The notes: generated from the letters alone by a model not told the origin. A stretch of 64,000 nt of DNA from CAUZIZ01 sp965219855 (GCA_965219855.1 CBDCOR010000012.1:1-64000); one strand, 5' to 3'. Shown: positions 1-9,411, counted from the stretch's first letter. Translations and numbers: made by a program.

Positions 1-303
1 ATCGGCAGGATCGCGGTGAAAAGAGGAGGGTAGTGCCGCTACCTCTGCGGCCACCGCGGGAGTGATTCCAAAGCGACGAACCAGGGGGGCAGCCGTCGCA
101 CGTTCGAGCCAGTCACGAAGAGGTAAATCCAGGGAAATTCGTCCCATCTCGAAGAGGGTGGCAATTTCCCAGAGGGAGATCTCCGAGACAACGAGAGGAG
201 CCCCTTCAGTGGCGCTCTGGATGGCCCTCTTCTGCTGTCGCGAGAGCCTCGAACTCCCTTCCAGCCACCACAGCAACACATGCGTATCCAGAAGTCCGAT
301 CAT
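1..303 (-). CDS. vapC: VapC-like PIN-domain toxin, 3' end outside the window
   Basis: Reads on the minus strand from ATG at 303 and stays open to the window edge, giving 101 codons. The N-terminus LLDTHVLLWWLEG is the first PIN-domain strand with its acidic metal ligand (D6). The central segment VSEISLWEIATL carries the second conserved acidic residue. PIN toxins are Mg-dependent RNases that inhibit translation. The cognate Phd-type antitoxin lies upstream at 2193-1909 but is now separated by a 1.64 kb IS1380-family element. The element ends 6 bases before this ATG, so the toxin has lost its operon promoter and native ribosome-binding context. Confident on family; activity is unknown. Confidence 0.85.
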   Translation of the reverse strand, partial: MIGLLDTHVLLWWLEGSSRLSRQQKRAIQSATEGAPLVVSEISLWEIATLFEMGRISLDLPLRDWLERATAAPLVRRFGITPAVAAEVAALPSSFHRDPAD

Positions 304-308
304 TCAAG

Positions 309-1948
309 CCGACATTCCTCATATCAACTTCGGATCCGAGTTCCGCCGACCTACCTATGATGAATGGTCGAAACTTATCAGCCCTCCAACCTCGCGTCAA
401 CGATTCCCTCGTCATCTTTCCGCTGAAAAGGGCCTCTGGCCCCTGGGGTATCCAAGCGCCTTTGCCGAAATCCGACAAGCGGAAACACCTCTCCAGGGCC
501 TTGTTCAGAAAACACTGGACGCTAAGCCGTACTCCATCTCAATCGGTCAATCCGAGACAATATCTCGGCCCATACCTCCTTGCTGACCGCGACTTCCGCC
601 ATCTGAAACGTCACCATCCGGCTATGGTGAACCACCTTCGCTCCGATCTTGATCAGTTTGCTCAATAGGGTGCGAAGGGACCAGTGTTTGATTCTTCTGG
701 GAAGGACCAGACGCCGCAGAAAATTGCCCAGGTTGTAGGCCAAAACAAACAGACCCAACCTCACCTGATTCGGGATAAAGCGCTGGCAGGACAACCGCGT
801 CCAGTTCAAGGCATACTTGCCTTCCTTGATCCACTGCTCGGCCCTGCCGCGACCGTTGTAAAAGTGAACCACCCCTGGGGCTCGTGCGCTCCTATTGGTC
901 ACGATGAAACCGACTCTCGGAAAGAGTTCGCCGCGATGCCACTCGACCTTGCCAATCACCCGACGAGCCCGCTCCCAACTGGCGGCTTGATATTTGAAAT
1001 CAGCAAACCAAACGACGGGTTTTCTGGGTGGGCGCCCCACCGGTCGGGTCAGCAGGTGTTCGATCTTTTCTTGAAGCACCTGGTTGGCGGGAAGCCGGAT
1101 GGCATACAAAAAGCCCTTCTCTTCCAGGTATTCATAAATCTCTGGCTTGGCGAAGGCGGCATCACCCCGAAAGTACTTGCGGACTGTTTTCCTCTCGTAC
1201 CGAGCCACGATTGGTTCCAGCAGCTCCTTCCAGCGGTCCGCACTGTGAACGTTGCCGGGCCGAAGCATGGACCCTTCGCAATCTCCGAACTGGTTGAAGC
1301 AAAACAGGGGATGGTAGCAGGTGCATCCGAAATGGCCGTTGTATCCAGAGGCTTCTTGCTCGCCGTGGACCGGACTGGCTGAACTGTCCATATCCAAAAT
1401 GATGCGTCGATGAGTTGTTTTCTGCAGCGCTCTTTCCACCCATCGACCATTGACTTCCGAAAGGGCTTGGAGGTTGTCCTCGACGGACAGCATCTTGGTC
1501 TCGAATCGACCCATCGTGTTGGCGCTGGCGGCATTCTTATCGTCGAGCTTCTTTCCGGTGATCCTCCGCATAGTCGGATCAACCGATAAGCGATGGGCAT
1601 CGTTGACATCTTCATAACCCGCCAGTCGGCTGTATACCGATTGACGCAGCAAGGCCGTGAGGTGGTGCTGGATGTTGCGCCCGGTCCGCGAATCGTGAAA
1701 CACGAAGGGCACACTATCGAATAAACCCAACGCCTCATCCAGATCACGATAGGCGAGAAGTCCGGCATCCGATGTGACCTTAGCACCATGAAATTCGAGC
1801 CTCAAACTGCCATCAAAACCGACCTTCACACCTTCCCCCTTGGGGTCAGTCATTTCCTTGCCCCCTTTGTGCGCTATATCTCCTTTAATTATAGTAGGTT
1901 AGACCGATTCAGGCAAGCAATCTTGGGGTCCTATATGGTGAATGTGGG
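309..1948 (-). mobile_element. IS1380-family element (IS1380-a), complete, with 5-bp target duplication
   Basis: The ends are imperfect inverted repeats, CCGACATTCCTCATAT at the left and CCCACATTCACCATAT read inward from the right (13 of 16 match). They are flanked by the direct repeat TCAAG (304-308 and 1949-1953). The length is 1640 bp with one transposase gene. Removing the element and one TCAAG restores an antitoxin/toxin junction with an ATGA stop-start overlap. A decayed relative lies at 50625-50979. Confidence 0.88.
522..1853 (-). CDS. IS1380-family transposase
   Basis: 443 residues, a typical length for IS1380 DDE transposases. Acidic positions in the expected order include ILDMDSS near residue 155, RGDAAF near 230 and the C-terminal segment RAEQWIKEGK near 346, which supplies the catalytic Glu. 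The C-terminal part WSLRTLLSKLIKIGAKVV recurs in the remnant at 50.6 kb. The frame is intact, so this copy could be active. It is transcribed in the same direction as the flanking toxin-antitoxin genes. Confidence 0.9.
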   Translation of the reverse strand: MTDPKGEGVKVGFDGSLRLEFHGAKVTSDAGLLAYRDLDEALGLFDSVPFVFHDSRTGRNIQHHLTALLRQSVYSRLAGYEDVNDAHRLSVDPTMRRITGKKLDDKNAASANTMGRFETKMLSVEDNLQALSEVNGRWVERALQKTTHRRIILDMDSSASPVHGEQEASGYNGHFGCTCYHPLFCFNQFGDCEGSMLRPGNVHSADRWKELLEPIVARYERKTVRKYFRGDAAFAKPEIYEYLEEKGFLYAIRLPANQVLQEKIEHLLTRPVGRPPRKPVVWFADFKYQAASWERARRVIGKVEWHRGELFPRVGFIVTNRSARAPGVVHFYNGRGRAEQWIKEGKYALNWTRLSCQRFIPNQVRLGLFVLAYNLGNFLRRLVLPRRIKHWSLRTLLSKLIKIGAKVVHHSRMVTFQMAEVAVSKEVWAEILSRIDRLRWSTA

Positions 1949-2193
1949 TCAAGAGTGCTCTTTTCGAGCTCCCAGGCCTCCGGGGCAATTACCGGTTCCA
2001 TCACATCCCCCAGGATCTTGACCGTGCCTTTCAGGGCGTCCTGGGGATAGCCGGAAGTAATTTCCCGGGCCGGAGAGACGCAAGCCACAGGTTTACCACG
2101 CTTGAGAATCGTTATGATTTCGCCAGTTTGCTGCACCTCCTCGAGAAGGGCCAGACATCGGGCCTTGAACTCCGATGCATTCATTGAGCGCAT
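1909..2193 (-). CDS. Phd/YefM-family antitoxin with IS-derived C-terminal tail
   Basis: 94 residues. NASEFKARCLALLEEVQQTGEIITI and KRGKPVACVSP form the Phd/YefM DNA-binding and dimerisation domain; ILGDVMEPVI begins the toxin-binding tail. Two starts are possible, ATG at 2193 or ATG at 2184. The last native residues read ELEKSTL. The following codons come from the IS1380 end and replace the original stop. Excising the IS gives ELEKSTLE and a stop overlapping the VapC ATG. The antitoxin should still fold, but it is uncoupled from its toxin by the insertion. Confidence 0.82.
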   Translation of the reverse strand: MRSMNASEFKARCLALLEEVQQTGEIITILKRGKPVACVSPAREITSGYPQDALKGTVKILGDVMEPVIAPEAWELEKSTLDPHSPYRTPRLLA

Positions 2194-2195
2194 AT

Positions 2196-2216
2196 GACTA
2201 GTCTAGTTGACCAGTC
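2196..2216. promoter_or_regulatory. Candidate antitoxin operator in the divergent promoter region
   Basis: GACTAGTC and GACCAGTC are two near-identical half-sites separated by 5 bases, placed just upstream of the antitoxin ATG and between it and the divergent MFS gene. Phd-type proteins commonly autorepress by binding short repeats here. That role is inferred from position and symmetry alone. Confidence 0.35.
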
Positions 2217-2305
2217 TGGAAGAATTCAAGTCTGTCCCGTGCCAATCCTCCTATTTCCTCCTGGGAACTCGAAATGTATGGGAGCCAAGGACTAGAATCT
2301 GCGGC

Positions 2306-3568
2306 ATGGCGAACCTCTCAAGAACAAGCCCCTCCAGCATGCGCTCTGCCCAGTGGCGAATGCTCCTGGCCACGATGTTTTGCTACCTCTTCTACTACAC
2401 CGGTCGACAGACGTTGGGCTTTGCCATTCCCGGTATCGAAAAAGAGCTGGGTCTCTCGAAGGAGGTCTTGGGTTGGGTGAGCGCGGCGCTACTCTGGAGC
2501 TACGCGGTCGGCCAGGCGATCAACGGCAACCTGGGAGATCGCTTCGGTGGACGCCGGATGATGAGCCTCGGTGCCCTGCTCTCCTGTATTACCAACTGGA
2601 CGGTCAGCTTGGCCACTGGATTCGCAAGTCTGATCACCCTCTGGGCTGTCAACGGGTACTTTCAGTCTATGGGCTGGGCCCCGGGAAGCCGCGTCATTTC
2701 GAATTGGTGGCCGCGTCGCGAGCGAGGCAAGGCATTCGGGCTCTATGTCTTTGCGGCCGGAATGTCGTCCGTCCTTGCCTTCGTCACGTCATTACTGGTG
2801 TTAGAGGTGTTCCAGCTGGATTGGCGATGGATCTTTCGGTTGCCGGTTTTGCTCTTGCTGTTAGGCGGCGGAGTGTATTTCCTGGTGGCGCGCAATCGTC
2901 CTCAGGATCTGGGCTTCCCGCCGATTGAGCGAAAGGGTGAGGCCGAGACCGAAAAGCCGGATGTAGAGACCGAGGAGACATCGGCAGAGCGATACCGTCA
3001 CGTCTTGAGCAACTGGCGCTTCATGATCGCCAGCCTGGCCATCGGCTTTCAGAACATGGCTCGCTACGGTCTCCTGATCTGGGTCCCGGTCTATTTTCTG
3101 GGCCAACATTACAAAGACAGCCCGGGTGGCAGATGGATCGCCATCGCCCTGCCGATGGGAATGGCGCTGGGCGCCCTGAGCAGTGGTTGGATTTCAGATC
3201 GTCTTTTTGGATCCAAGCGATCGGGCGTCATCACCGCCTTTATGTCGATCGCCGCCATCGCCTCCATGGCCATGTTCTATGTGCCACAGGGACATTGGAC
3301 TGGAGTCCCAATTCTCTTCTTCTGTGGATTCTTTGCCTATGGTCCGCAATCGACTTTCTGGGCGCTTGCTCCTGACCTACTCGGCACCCACCGCGCTGGA
3401 ACTGGGGTCGGCGTCATGAACACCTTTGCCTATGTGGTAGCCGGCCTGGGAGAACCCCTGATTGGAAGAATCATCGAAACCAACAATGACAACACGGCCC
3501 TGGTGTTCCCCATCGTGGCGGTTGCCTGTGTAATCGGCGCCTTGACTGCATTGTTTGTGCGGAGATAA
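2306..3568 (+). CDS. MFS transporter, organophosphate:phosphate antiporter (OPA) type
   Basis: About 420 residues with roughly 12 hydrophobic segments. FYYTGRQTLGFAIPGIEKE near the N-terminus, GDRFGGRRMM between TM2 and TM3, and RRERGKAFGLYVFAAGMSS resemble the GlpT/UhpT/UhpC group, which exchanges glycerol-3-phosphate or hexose-phosphate for phosphate across the inner membrane. The frame is open from 2207, but I prefer ATG 2306 (or 2339), because the earlier residues are hydrophilic and not family-like. It is divergent from the antitoxin. Substrate cannot be set from sequence. Confidence 0.85.
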   Translation: MANLSRTSPSSMRSAQWRMLLATMFCYLFYYTGRQTLGFAIPGIEKELGLSKEVLGWVSAALLWSYAVGQAINGNLGDRFGGRRMMSLGALLSCITNWTVSLATGFASLITLWAVNGYFQSMGWAPGSRVISNWWPRRERGKAFGLYVFAAGMSSVLAFVTSLLVLEVFQLDWRWIFRLPVLLLLLGGGVYFLVARNRPQDLGFPPIERKGEAETEKPDVETEETSAERYRHVLSNWRFMIASLAIGFQNMARYGLLIWVPVYFLGQHYKDSPGGRWIAIALPMGMALGALSSGWISDRLFGSKRSGVITAFMSIAAIASMAMFYVPQGHWTGVPILFFCGFFAYGPQSTFWALAPDLLGTHRAGTGVGVMNTFAYVVAGLGEPLIGRIIETNNDNTALVFPIVAVACVIGALTALFVRR

Positions 3569-3667
3569 GAAAGCAGTAGGTTTCCGACTGGATTGCGGCG
3601 CTGGAAGCAACCCTGGGTGGCGCACCATAGTAGACTGTTGAGCACCGAAAACCGAGGAGATTCTCTT

Positions 3668-4297
3668 ATGACAAAGCCTGCAATTCGTTTGTTGGTGGTT
3701 CTTGCAGCAAGCGCCGTCTGTGCCGAGCAGGCGGAGGCGGAGACACAGGACGTTGGACACCAGAAGCAGCTCTTCGCAGACCACAGGTTCATCGAATCCA
3801 GCGATGGCATCACCCTCCGCATGAATCCTCCCTATCAAACGGGCGAGCGTCTGGTCGTCGTCGACCAACCCTGGGAGCAGGGCGCCAACATTCACGTCTA
3901 CGGCAGCGTGTTGAAAGAGGACGGACCCGACGGTCCACGGATCCGTCTCTGGTACGATCTCTACACGGGCAAGGGACGACCAGGAGAAGGCTTTCGGGGC
4001 CTCTGCTACGCCGAGTCGCGAGATGGCATTCATTTCGAGAAGCCGATTCTCGGTCTGGTGGAGTTGAACCTGGACACGAGCGCAGGCGGCGAAGCCTTCG
4101 TAGAGATTCGGAACCTCGAAGGCAACCCAATCGACGGATTCAGCCTGGATGACTCCGATCACCTCGGTGGAAACAACGTCGCCTTTCCCGTCTCCTGGAA
4201 GGGAAGTCAGGATGTATCCAGCCTGGCTGGAGAGGACGTCAATCTCTACTTCAAACTCAGGAATTGCAAACTCTACGCCTTCCAGTTCCAGCACTAG
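3668..4297 (+). pseudogene. Secreted glycosidase-like propeller protein, internally deleted
   Basis: 209 residues from ATG 3668, preceded by AGGAG. It has a cleavable signal peptide (LLVVLAASAVCAEQAEA). Residues 30-135 match the start of a five-bladed GH32/GH43-like propeller (LFADHRFIESSDGI, WYDLYTGKG, CYAESRDGIHFEKPILGLVE). The remainder matches only the family C-terminal module (VEIRNLEGNPIDGF, VSSLAGEDVNLYFKLRNCKLYAFQFQ). The intact relative at 57482-59968 has several hundred residues of propeller between these parts. The joint is in frame, so a short protein could still be made, but the fold would be missing its core. Probably a deletion derivative. Confidence 0.7.
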
Positions 4298-4574
4298 CCT
4301 GATCTCATAAGAACACGGCCTCCTCTTCAGGGGCTGACTCTACAATGAGCCGCGTAGGCCCTAAGTTCGAAAGAGTCTGGGGACTCATCGAAGAGGAGGC
4401 CGAAATGAAACTAATTGGATCTGATTTTCACACAAGATTCCAGGCGATTGCAATGGTGGATACGGAGAGCGGAGAGCTGGAGGAGCGACGCTTGAATCAC
4501 GAAGGAAAGGAGGTCGAGAGATTTTACGGGGGTCTGGCGGGTCCGACCGTGGTGGGGATCGAGAGCACCGGGTA

Positions 4575-5951
4575 GAGCTACCATCAGAAGGTGTGTAAAT
4601 AGCATAGGCGGTGAGTATCCTTCCGGGTTGATAAAACCCAGGGCCGAAAGGCCCGCAACGGAAGGAGTACACACCGCATGAGCAAGCAGAACATTGAGGA
4701 AAGTGTCCAGTCAAGAGTTTGTTTCGAGGAGCTGGAAGATTGGGTGCGGGGGAAGATCCAAGGCTGGGTTCAAGAGCTGCTGGAGGAGGAAGTCACGGAG
4801 TTATTAGGGCGGCGTAAGAGTGAGCGGCGAAGGGCCGTGGACGCTCCGTCGGGCTATCGCAATGGATATGGGAAGCCGAGGCATCTGACGCTGAGCTCGG
4901 GGACGATCCAGGTTCGAAGGCCTCGAGTGCGGGATCTAGAGGAACGCTTTGAAAGTCGGGTGTTGCCCCTGTTTGCCAAGCGGACGCGGCAGGTTCGAGA
5001 ACTGATCCCTGAGCTGTACTTGCATGGTCTGGCGCTGGGGGATTTTGATCTGGCTCTGAGAGGGCTCTTAGGGGACAAGGCGCCTCTGTCGGCCTCCACG
5101 GTGGCGCGGTTGAAAGAGAAGTGGCAGGCCGAATGGGAAGTCTGGCAGAGTCGACCCTTGAATGATCTGGAAGTGGTGTATTTATGGGTAGATGGAATCT
5201 ACGTCAAGGCGGGTCTGGAGAAGGAAAAGGCAGTCCTGCTGGTGGTGCTGGCCGCCTTAAGTGACGGAAGCAAAGCCGTGGTGTCGGTCACGAGCGGCTA
5301 TCGGGAATCGACCCAGAGCTGGTCGGAAGTACTGCGCGACTTGAAGCGCCGGGGGATGGGCTGTCCACGGCTGGTGATCGGAGACGGCCACCTGGGCATC
5401 TGGGGAGCTTTGCGCAACGTCTATCCCCAGGCCGAGGAGCAGCGCTGCTGGAATCATCGGATCGTCAACCTGCTGGCCAAGCTCCCTAAGCGAGTGCACA
5501 AGCCGGCCTTGCTGATCCTGCGGCAGATCCCTTACGCCGAGACTCGAGAGGAGGCACAACGACTCAAGCAGGTCTTTCAGCACTGGTGCCGGCAGCGAGG
5601 GCTGACCCTGGCGGCTGAGCTAATCGAGCAGGACTGGGACCGGATGGTGACCTTTTACAACTATCCAAAGAAGCAGTGGCAGCATCTGCGAACCACCAAT
5701 CCAGTGGAGTCACCGTTTGCCGCTCTTCGGCTGCGAACGGACGCGGCCAAGCGATTCAAGAAAGTGGAAAACGCCCAGGCGGTGATCTGGAAGATGCTGT
5801 TGGTGGCGGAGCAGCGATTCCGCCGGTTGAAGGCACCGGAGCTGATGAAAGACGTCTACCAGGGCGCCAAATATGTCAATGGAGTCCCGGTCAACCAAGT
5901 CCCGGAGGAGAAAGCCGCCTGATGTTTTTCCACACCTATTGACAAGAGCTC
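4575..5951 (+). mobile_element. IS256-family element with 9-bp target duplication CACCGGGTA
   Basis: 1377 bp. The ends read inward are GAGCTACCATCAGAAGGTGTG and GAGCTCTTGTCAATAGGTGTG, sharing 15 or more positions. The direct repeat CACCGGGTA sits at 4566-4574 and 5952-5960. A 9-bp duplication suits the family. It is nested in the IS110-type transposase gene and is the younger of the two elements. Confidence 0.92.
4678..5922 (+). CDS. IS256-family (mutator-type) transposase
   Basis: 414 residues, the normal family length. It has the DDE core: LWVDGIYVKAG (first Asp), LVIGDGHLGIWGAL (second Asp) and RTTNPVESPFAALRLRT (Glu). The family C/H signature lies in EEQRCWNHRIVNLL. The N-terminal half has RNGYGKPRHLTLSSGTIQVRRPRVRD, the usual DNA-binding region. 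The frame is intact and the element ends are good, so it is potentially active. Confidence 0.95.
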   Translation: MSKQNIEESVQSRVCFEELEDWVRGKIQGWVQELLEEEVTELLGRRKSERRRAVDAPSGYRNGYGKPRHLTLSSGTIQVRRPRVRDLEERFESRVLPLFAKRTRQVRELIPELYLHGLALGDFDLALRGLLGDKAPLSASTVARLKEKWQAEWEVWQSRPLNDLEVVYLWVDGIYVKAGLEKEKAVLLVVLAALSDGSKAVVSVTSGYRESTQSWSEVLRDLKRRGMGCPRLVIGDGHLGIWGALRNVYPQAEEQRCWNHRIVNLLAKLPKRVHKPALLILRQIPYAETREEAQRLKQVFQHWCRQRGLTLAAELIEQDWDRMVTFYNYPKKQWQHLRTTNPVESPFAALRLRTDAAKRFKKVENAQAVIWKMLLVAEQRFRRLKAPELMKDVYQGAKYVNGVPVNQVPEEKAA

Positions 5952-6828
5952 CACCGGGTATTCGATCTGGTTTCACGAGGTGATGGACAAACTGGGGGTA
6001 CAACTGCAAGTGGGAGATGCGGCGAAGATCCGAGCGCAGCAGGTCCGCAAGAAGAAGAATGACCGCGAGGATGCGCGCTTGATTCGGCAGTTATTGATCG
6101 AGGACCGCTTTCCCCAGATCTGGGTGATCGACCCGGAGGGACGGGATCTGCGGCAGGTGCTGAGCCAACGCCGACGTTGGGTTCGGACCCGGACGCGGAT
6201 CAAGAACGGGCTCCAGTCGTTGGCGATCAATCATCGACTAACCTTGGGGGCTGGGTTGTTCACTGGGGAAGGCCAACGAGCGTTTGCGCAGTTAAAGCTG
6301 CGCCCCTACGCCCAGCAGTCGGCCGAGCAGTTGTGGCAGGGTCTGGAGTGGCTTGGACCTCGCCTCGCCGTACTGGACAAACAGATCCGAGAGGCGGCGG
6401 CCCAGCGCCCGGAGGCGGAGCGCTTGATGACGTATCCCGGAGTGGGGCCGGTGACGGCCCTGTCCTGGGTGCTGATTGTGGGACCGGTCCAACGCTTTGC
6501 CAGTGGCGGCCAGTTGTGCAGCTATGTGGGCTTGACGCCGAGCGAACGCTCCAGTGGCGGACGGCGGCGGCTGGGTCACATCAGCAAACAGGGATCGACC
6601 TTTCTGCGCTACCAGATGGTGGAGGCGGGCGTCTCCGCCGCCCGCCACGAAGCCAACTTGAGGCGCTTCTACCGCCGTTTGGTCTCTCGGCGAGGCCGAC
6701 AGGTGGCCCGGACCGCCGTGGCCCGAAAGTTGTGTGAGCATCTGTACCTGATGCAGCGAGACGAAATCGACTATGCGGAGTTTTCTCGCCGCGTTCTTCT
6801 CGCGAGGCGTGCCTGTGAGAAATGCTGA

Positions 6829-7118
6829 CTCGTTCCGAGTCGACAGCCTGATTAGGCAGCCTCGCCTCCTTCAAAGGAAGGAGTCCGGACTGTAGATGAT
6901 GCGTTGGACGAACGTGGTGCAGAAAACATCAACCGCCCATTGCCTGGGGCACACAGGAGTGCCGCAGAGGCTCTCATAAAGGCAATGGGCTCCTCGACCT
7001 TTTCCCAGGCGGCGCTGGGCCTTGCCGAGGACACCACCTTCGCCCGCTGATGCGCGTATAGATGGATGGGGGAGACCGACGTCACCGACGTCAACCCGCT
7101 GGTCATAACTAAAAACTA
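6829..7118 (+). ncRNA. Candidate bridge-RNA region of the IS1111-type element
   Basis: About 290 bp of non-coding sequence lies between the transposase stop and the right subterminal repeat. IS110-family elements encode a structured bridge RNA in a non-coding end, and in the IS1111 subgroup it sits 3' of the gene, as here. Local complementarity is visible, for instance GCCCATTGCC (6936-6945) against GGCAATGGGC (6981-6990), enclosing the internal-loop region. RNA boundaries and guide loops were not resolved. Confidence 0.5.
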
Positions 7119-7199
7119 GAGTCCCCAGACTCGACGAATCCAATGGCCTACGAACAACTTCTTATCGCGCCTGGCCGGCTACGCGGCCAGCTGCTTAAT

Positions 7200-9156
7200 C
7201 CGAAGTTACCCTGAAAACTAGCTGAAAAACAACCTGTAAGCCATTGTGGATCATCAGGTAAGGGTCTTTTTGTGTTCGACAATTTGTACCCATGTAATAG
7301 TTGCTTTAGTGTCCTTTATTGTCGGTAGTATGTGATATTATAGTGCCCATGTACATCGAATCCGTTCCCAACCGCAACTCGCCCCCGGCCATTCTCCTGC
7401 GCGAGTCCTACCGGCAAGCCGGCAAGGTGCGCAAGCGCACTCTGGCTAACCTCAGCAAGTGGCCCGCGGAGATCGTCGAAGGCCTGCGCAGCCTCTTGAA
7501 GGGAGGCTCCGTCATCTCCGACTTGAGCCAAGCCTTCCAGGTCCAGCGCACTCGCCCCCATGGTCATGTGGCGGCCGTCTTGGGTACCCTGCGCCGCCTC
7601 GGTTTGGAGCGCTTACTGGCCACTCGCAACAGCCTGCAGCGCCGCCTGGTAGTGGCCCTGATCGTGGCGCGCATCCTGGAGCCCCGCTCCAAGCTGGCCA
7701 CCGCACGCGGATGGGATCCCCAGACCCTGTCCAGCAGCTTGGGCGAGCTCTTACAGGTGGAGGCCGCGACGGCCGATGATCTGTACGGCGCCTTGGACTG
7801 GCTGCTCGTTCGACAACCAAAGATTGAAAACCAGCTGGCGGCTCAGCGCCTGCAGGACGGTTGCCTCGTGATCTACGACGTCACCTCGACCTACTTCGAA
7901 GGGAGGAGTTGCCCGTTGGCCCAGCGGGGGTATTCCCGAGACGGCAAAGGGGGTACGCTGCAGATCGTCTTCGGCCTGCTGTGCGAAAGGCTGCCCCGTC
8001 GCGGTCGAGGTCTTCGAAGGCAACCGAGCGGACCCCACAACAGTGACCAGCCAAATCCAAAAACTGCGCCAACGCTTCGGGTTGCGCTCGGTGGTGGTGG
8101 TCGCCGATCGAGGAATGCTGACGGAAGCCCGCATTCGGGAGGAGCTCAAGCCGCTGCCCGGCATGGGCTGGATCACGGCCCTGCGAGGCCCTCAGATCCG
8201 CAAACTGTTTCAATCCGGTCCGCTGCAGCTGTCCCTGTTTGATCAACGCGACCTGGCCGAGATCCAGAGCCCGGACTACCCCGGGGAACGGCTCATTGTC
8301 TGCCGTAATCCCCTCTTAGCGGAGGAACGGGCCCGCAATCGCCAGCAACTGCTCCAGGCGACCGAGCTGGAGTTGGAGAAGATTGTCCAGGCAACGCAAC
8401 GTCCGAAGCGTCGCTTCAAGGGCAAGGATCGGATTGCCCTGCGGGTGGGCAAAGTCCTCAACCGCTACAAAGTGGGCAAGCATTTTGTCCTGGAGATCGG
8501 CGAGGAGTCCTTCTCCTACCAGCGCCGGCAGGAGCGCATCGAGCAGGAGGCGGCACTGGACGGGATCTATGTGATTCGCACCAACCTGGCCCGCGAGCAA
8601 ATGGATGCCGAACAAACGGTGGCTGCCTACAAGGGGTTGTCCGTCGCCGAACGGGCCTTCCGCAGCTGTAAGAGTGTCGATCTGAAGGTCCGACCCATTT
8701 ACCACCATCTGGAGGATCGGGTCCGCGCTCACGTCTTTCTGTGCATGCTTGCCTACTACGTCGAGTGGCACATGCGACAGAAGTTAGCTCCGATCCTGTT
8801 CGACGACGAGGATCCCGAGGCGGGGAGGCAGCTTCGCGATTCGGTGGTGGCACCCTCTCAGCGCTCTCCTCAGGCCCTCCGCAAGGCTCACCGCAAGCGC
8901 ACCGTTGAGGGTGGGCCCGTGCACAGCTTTCAGACCTTGCTCAGCGATTTGGCCACGATCTCCAAAAACCGGATTCAGCCGCAGTTGCCCGGCTCAGCAG
9001 CCTTCGACAAAATCACCCGTCCCACATCGCTTCAGCAGCGAGCCCTGGATCTCCTCGGCGTTCGTCTATAATGTACCCAGTACCGACGCAGCTGATTTGT
9101 AGCATTACCCCAATCTTAACAATAGGTTACATCACTTTTCTACGAGGTAACTTAGG
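7200..9156 (+). mobile_element. IS1634-family element, copy A, TSD CTTAAT
   Basis: 1957 bp. The termini are CCGAAGTTACC and, read inward from the right, CCTAAGTTACC. They are flanked by CTTAAT at 7194-7199 and 9157-9162. It is nearly identical to copies B and D, and shares with them a 5-base deletion that breaks the transposase. Confidence 0.93.
7349..9071 (+). pseudogene. IS1634-family transposase, copy A, frameshifted
   Basis: The start MYIESVPNRNSPPAILLRES is the usual family N-terminus; ATG 7349 is preferred over upstream options. The frame runs through residue ~213 (GGTLQIVFGLLCE), then shifts because CCGTC, present in copy C, is missing near 7987. The remaining ~360 residues continue in another frame (VAVEVFEGNRADPTTV, VVVADRGMLTEARI, YKGLSVAERAFRSCKSVDLKVRPIYH). 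An intact protein would be about 575 residues. Confidence 0.88.
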
Positions 9157-9221
9157 CTTAATCGGCTCTCCGAGCCGATCTAGGTGAAGTGCGCCCTTGA
9201 CAACGGCCATGTTCTTATAGA

Positions 9222-9406
9222 CGCATTTCTCATCGCTCGTCGTAGCGAGGCGTCGCAAGCGCCGTCCTGGCAAGGCTTGCGACCGAGACCACTCGTGGCG
9301 AGCCGCCGCAGTCGTACTTTGACAGTACGTCGAGGAGGCCGACCGAGCGTAACGCAGCCAGGGCGGGTGATTGCGGCGACGTAGTAGACTAGCGATGAGA
9401 AATGCG
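9222..9406. repeat. 185-bp interrupted palindrome, MITE- or REP-like
   Basis: The outer arms CGCATTTCTCATCGCT and AGCGATGAGAAATGCG are exact inverses. Inner segments continue to pair imperfectly (GGCGTCGCAAG region against GGGCGGGTGATTGCGGCGAC). The centre is GTACTTTGACAGTAC. There is no coding content. It could form a very long hairpin, and it directly precedes the 180-bp element at 9412. Confidence 0.7.
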
Positions 9407-9411
9407 GGTTA

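Larger units (their letters stand above)
4405..6828 (+). pseudogene. IS110/IS1111-type DEDD transposase, split by IS256 insertion
   Basis: The first part, from ATG 4405 after GAGGAGG, has the RuvC-like start IGSDFHTRFQAIAMVD with the first catalytic Asp. Joining at the duplicated CACCGGGTA gives GIESTGYSIWFHEVMDKLG without a break. The second part continues KKKNDREDARLIRQLL (acidic DEDD residues), then the C-terminal transposase_20 region YPGVGPVTALSWVL and GLTPSERSSGGRRRLGHISKQG with the conserved Ser. The host gene was intact before the insertion. Confidence 0.88.
4366..7140 (+). mobile_element. IS110-family (IS1111-type) element interrupted by an IS256-family element
   Basis: The transposase halves at 4405-4574 and 5961-6828 form one IS110-type protein once the nested IS is removed. 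Subterminal copies of GAGTCTGGGGACTC occur at 4373-4386 and, inverted, at 7119-7132. Short subterminal inverted repeats plus a long 3' non-coding end are typical of the IS1111 subgroup. No target duplication is expected for this family. Outer limits are approximate. Confidence 0.75.

Noticed and set aside
4575..7140. Composite transposon carrying cargo between IS copies
   Set aside because: IS256 is nested inside one IS110-type gene with its own 9-bp duplication; no cargo gene is present.
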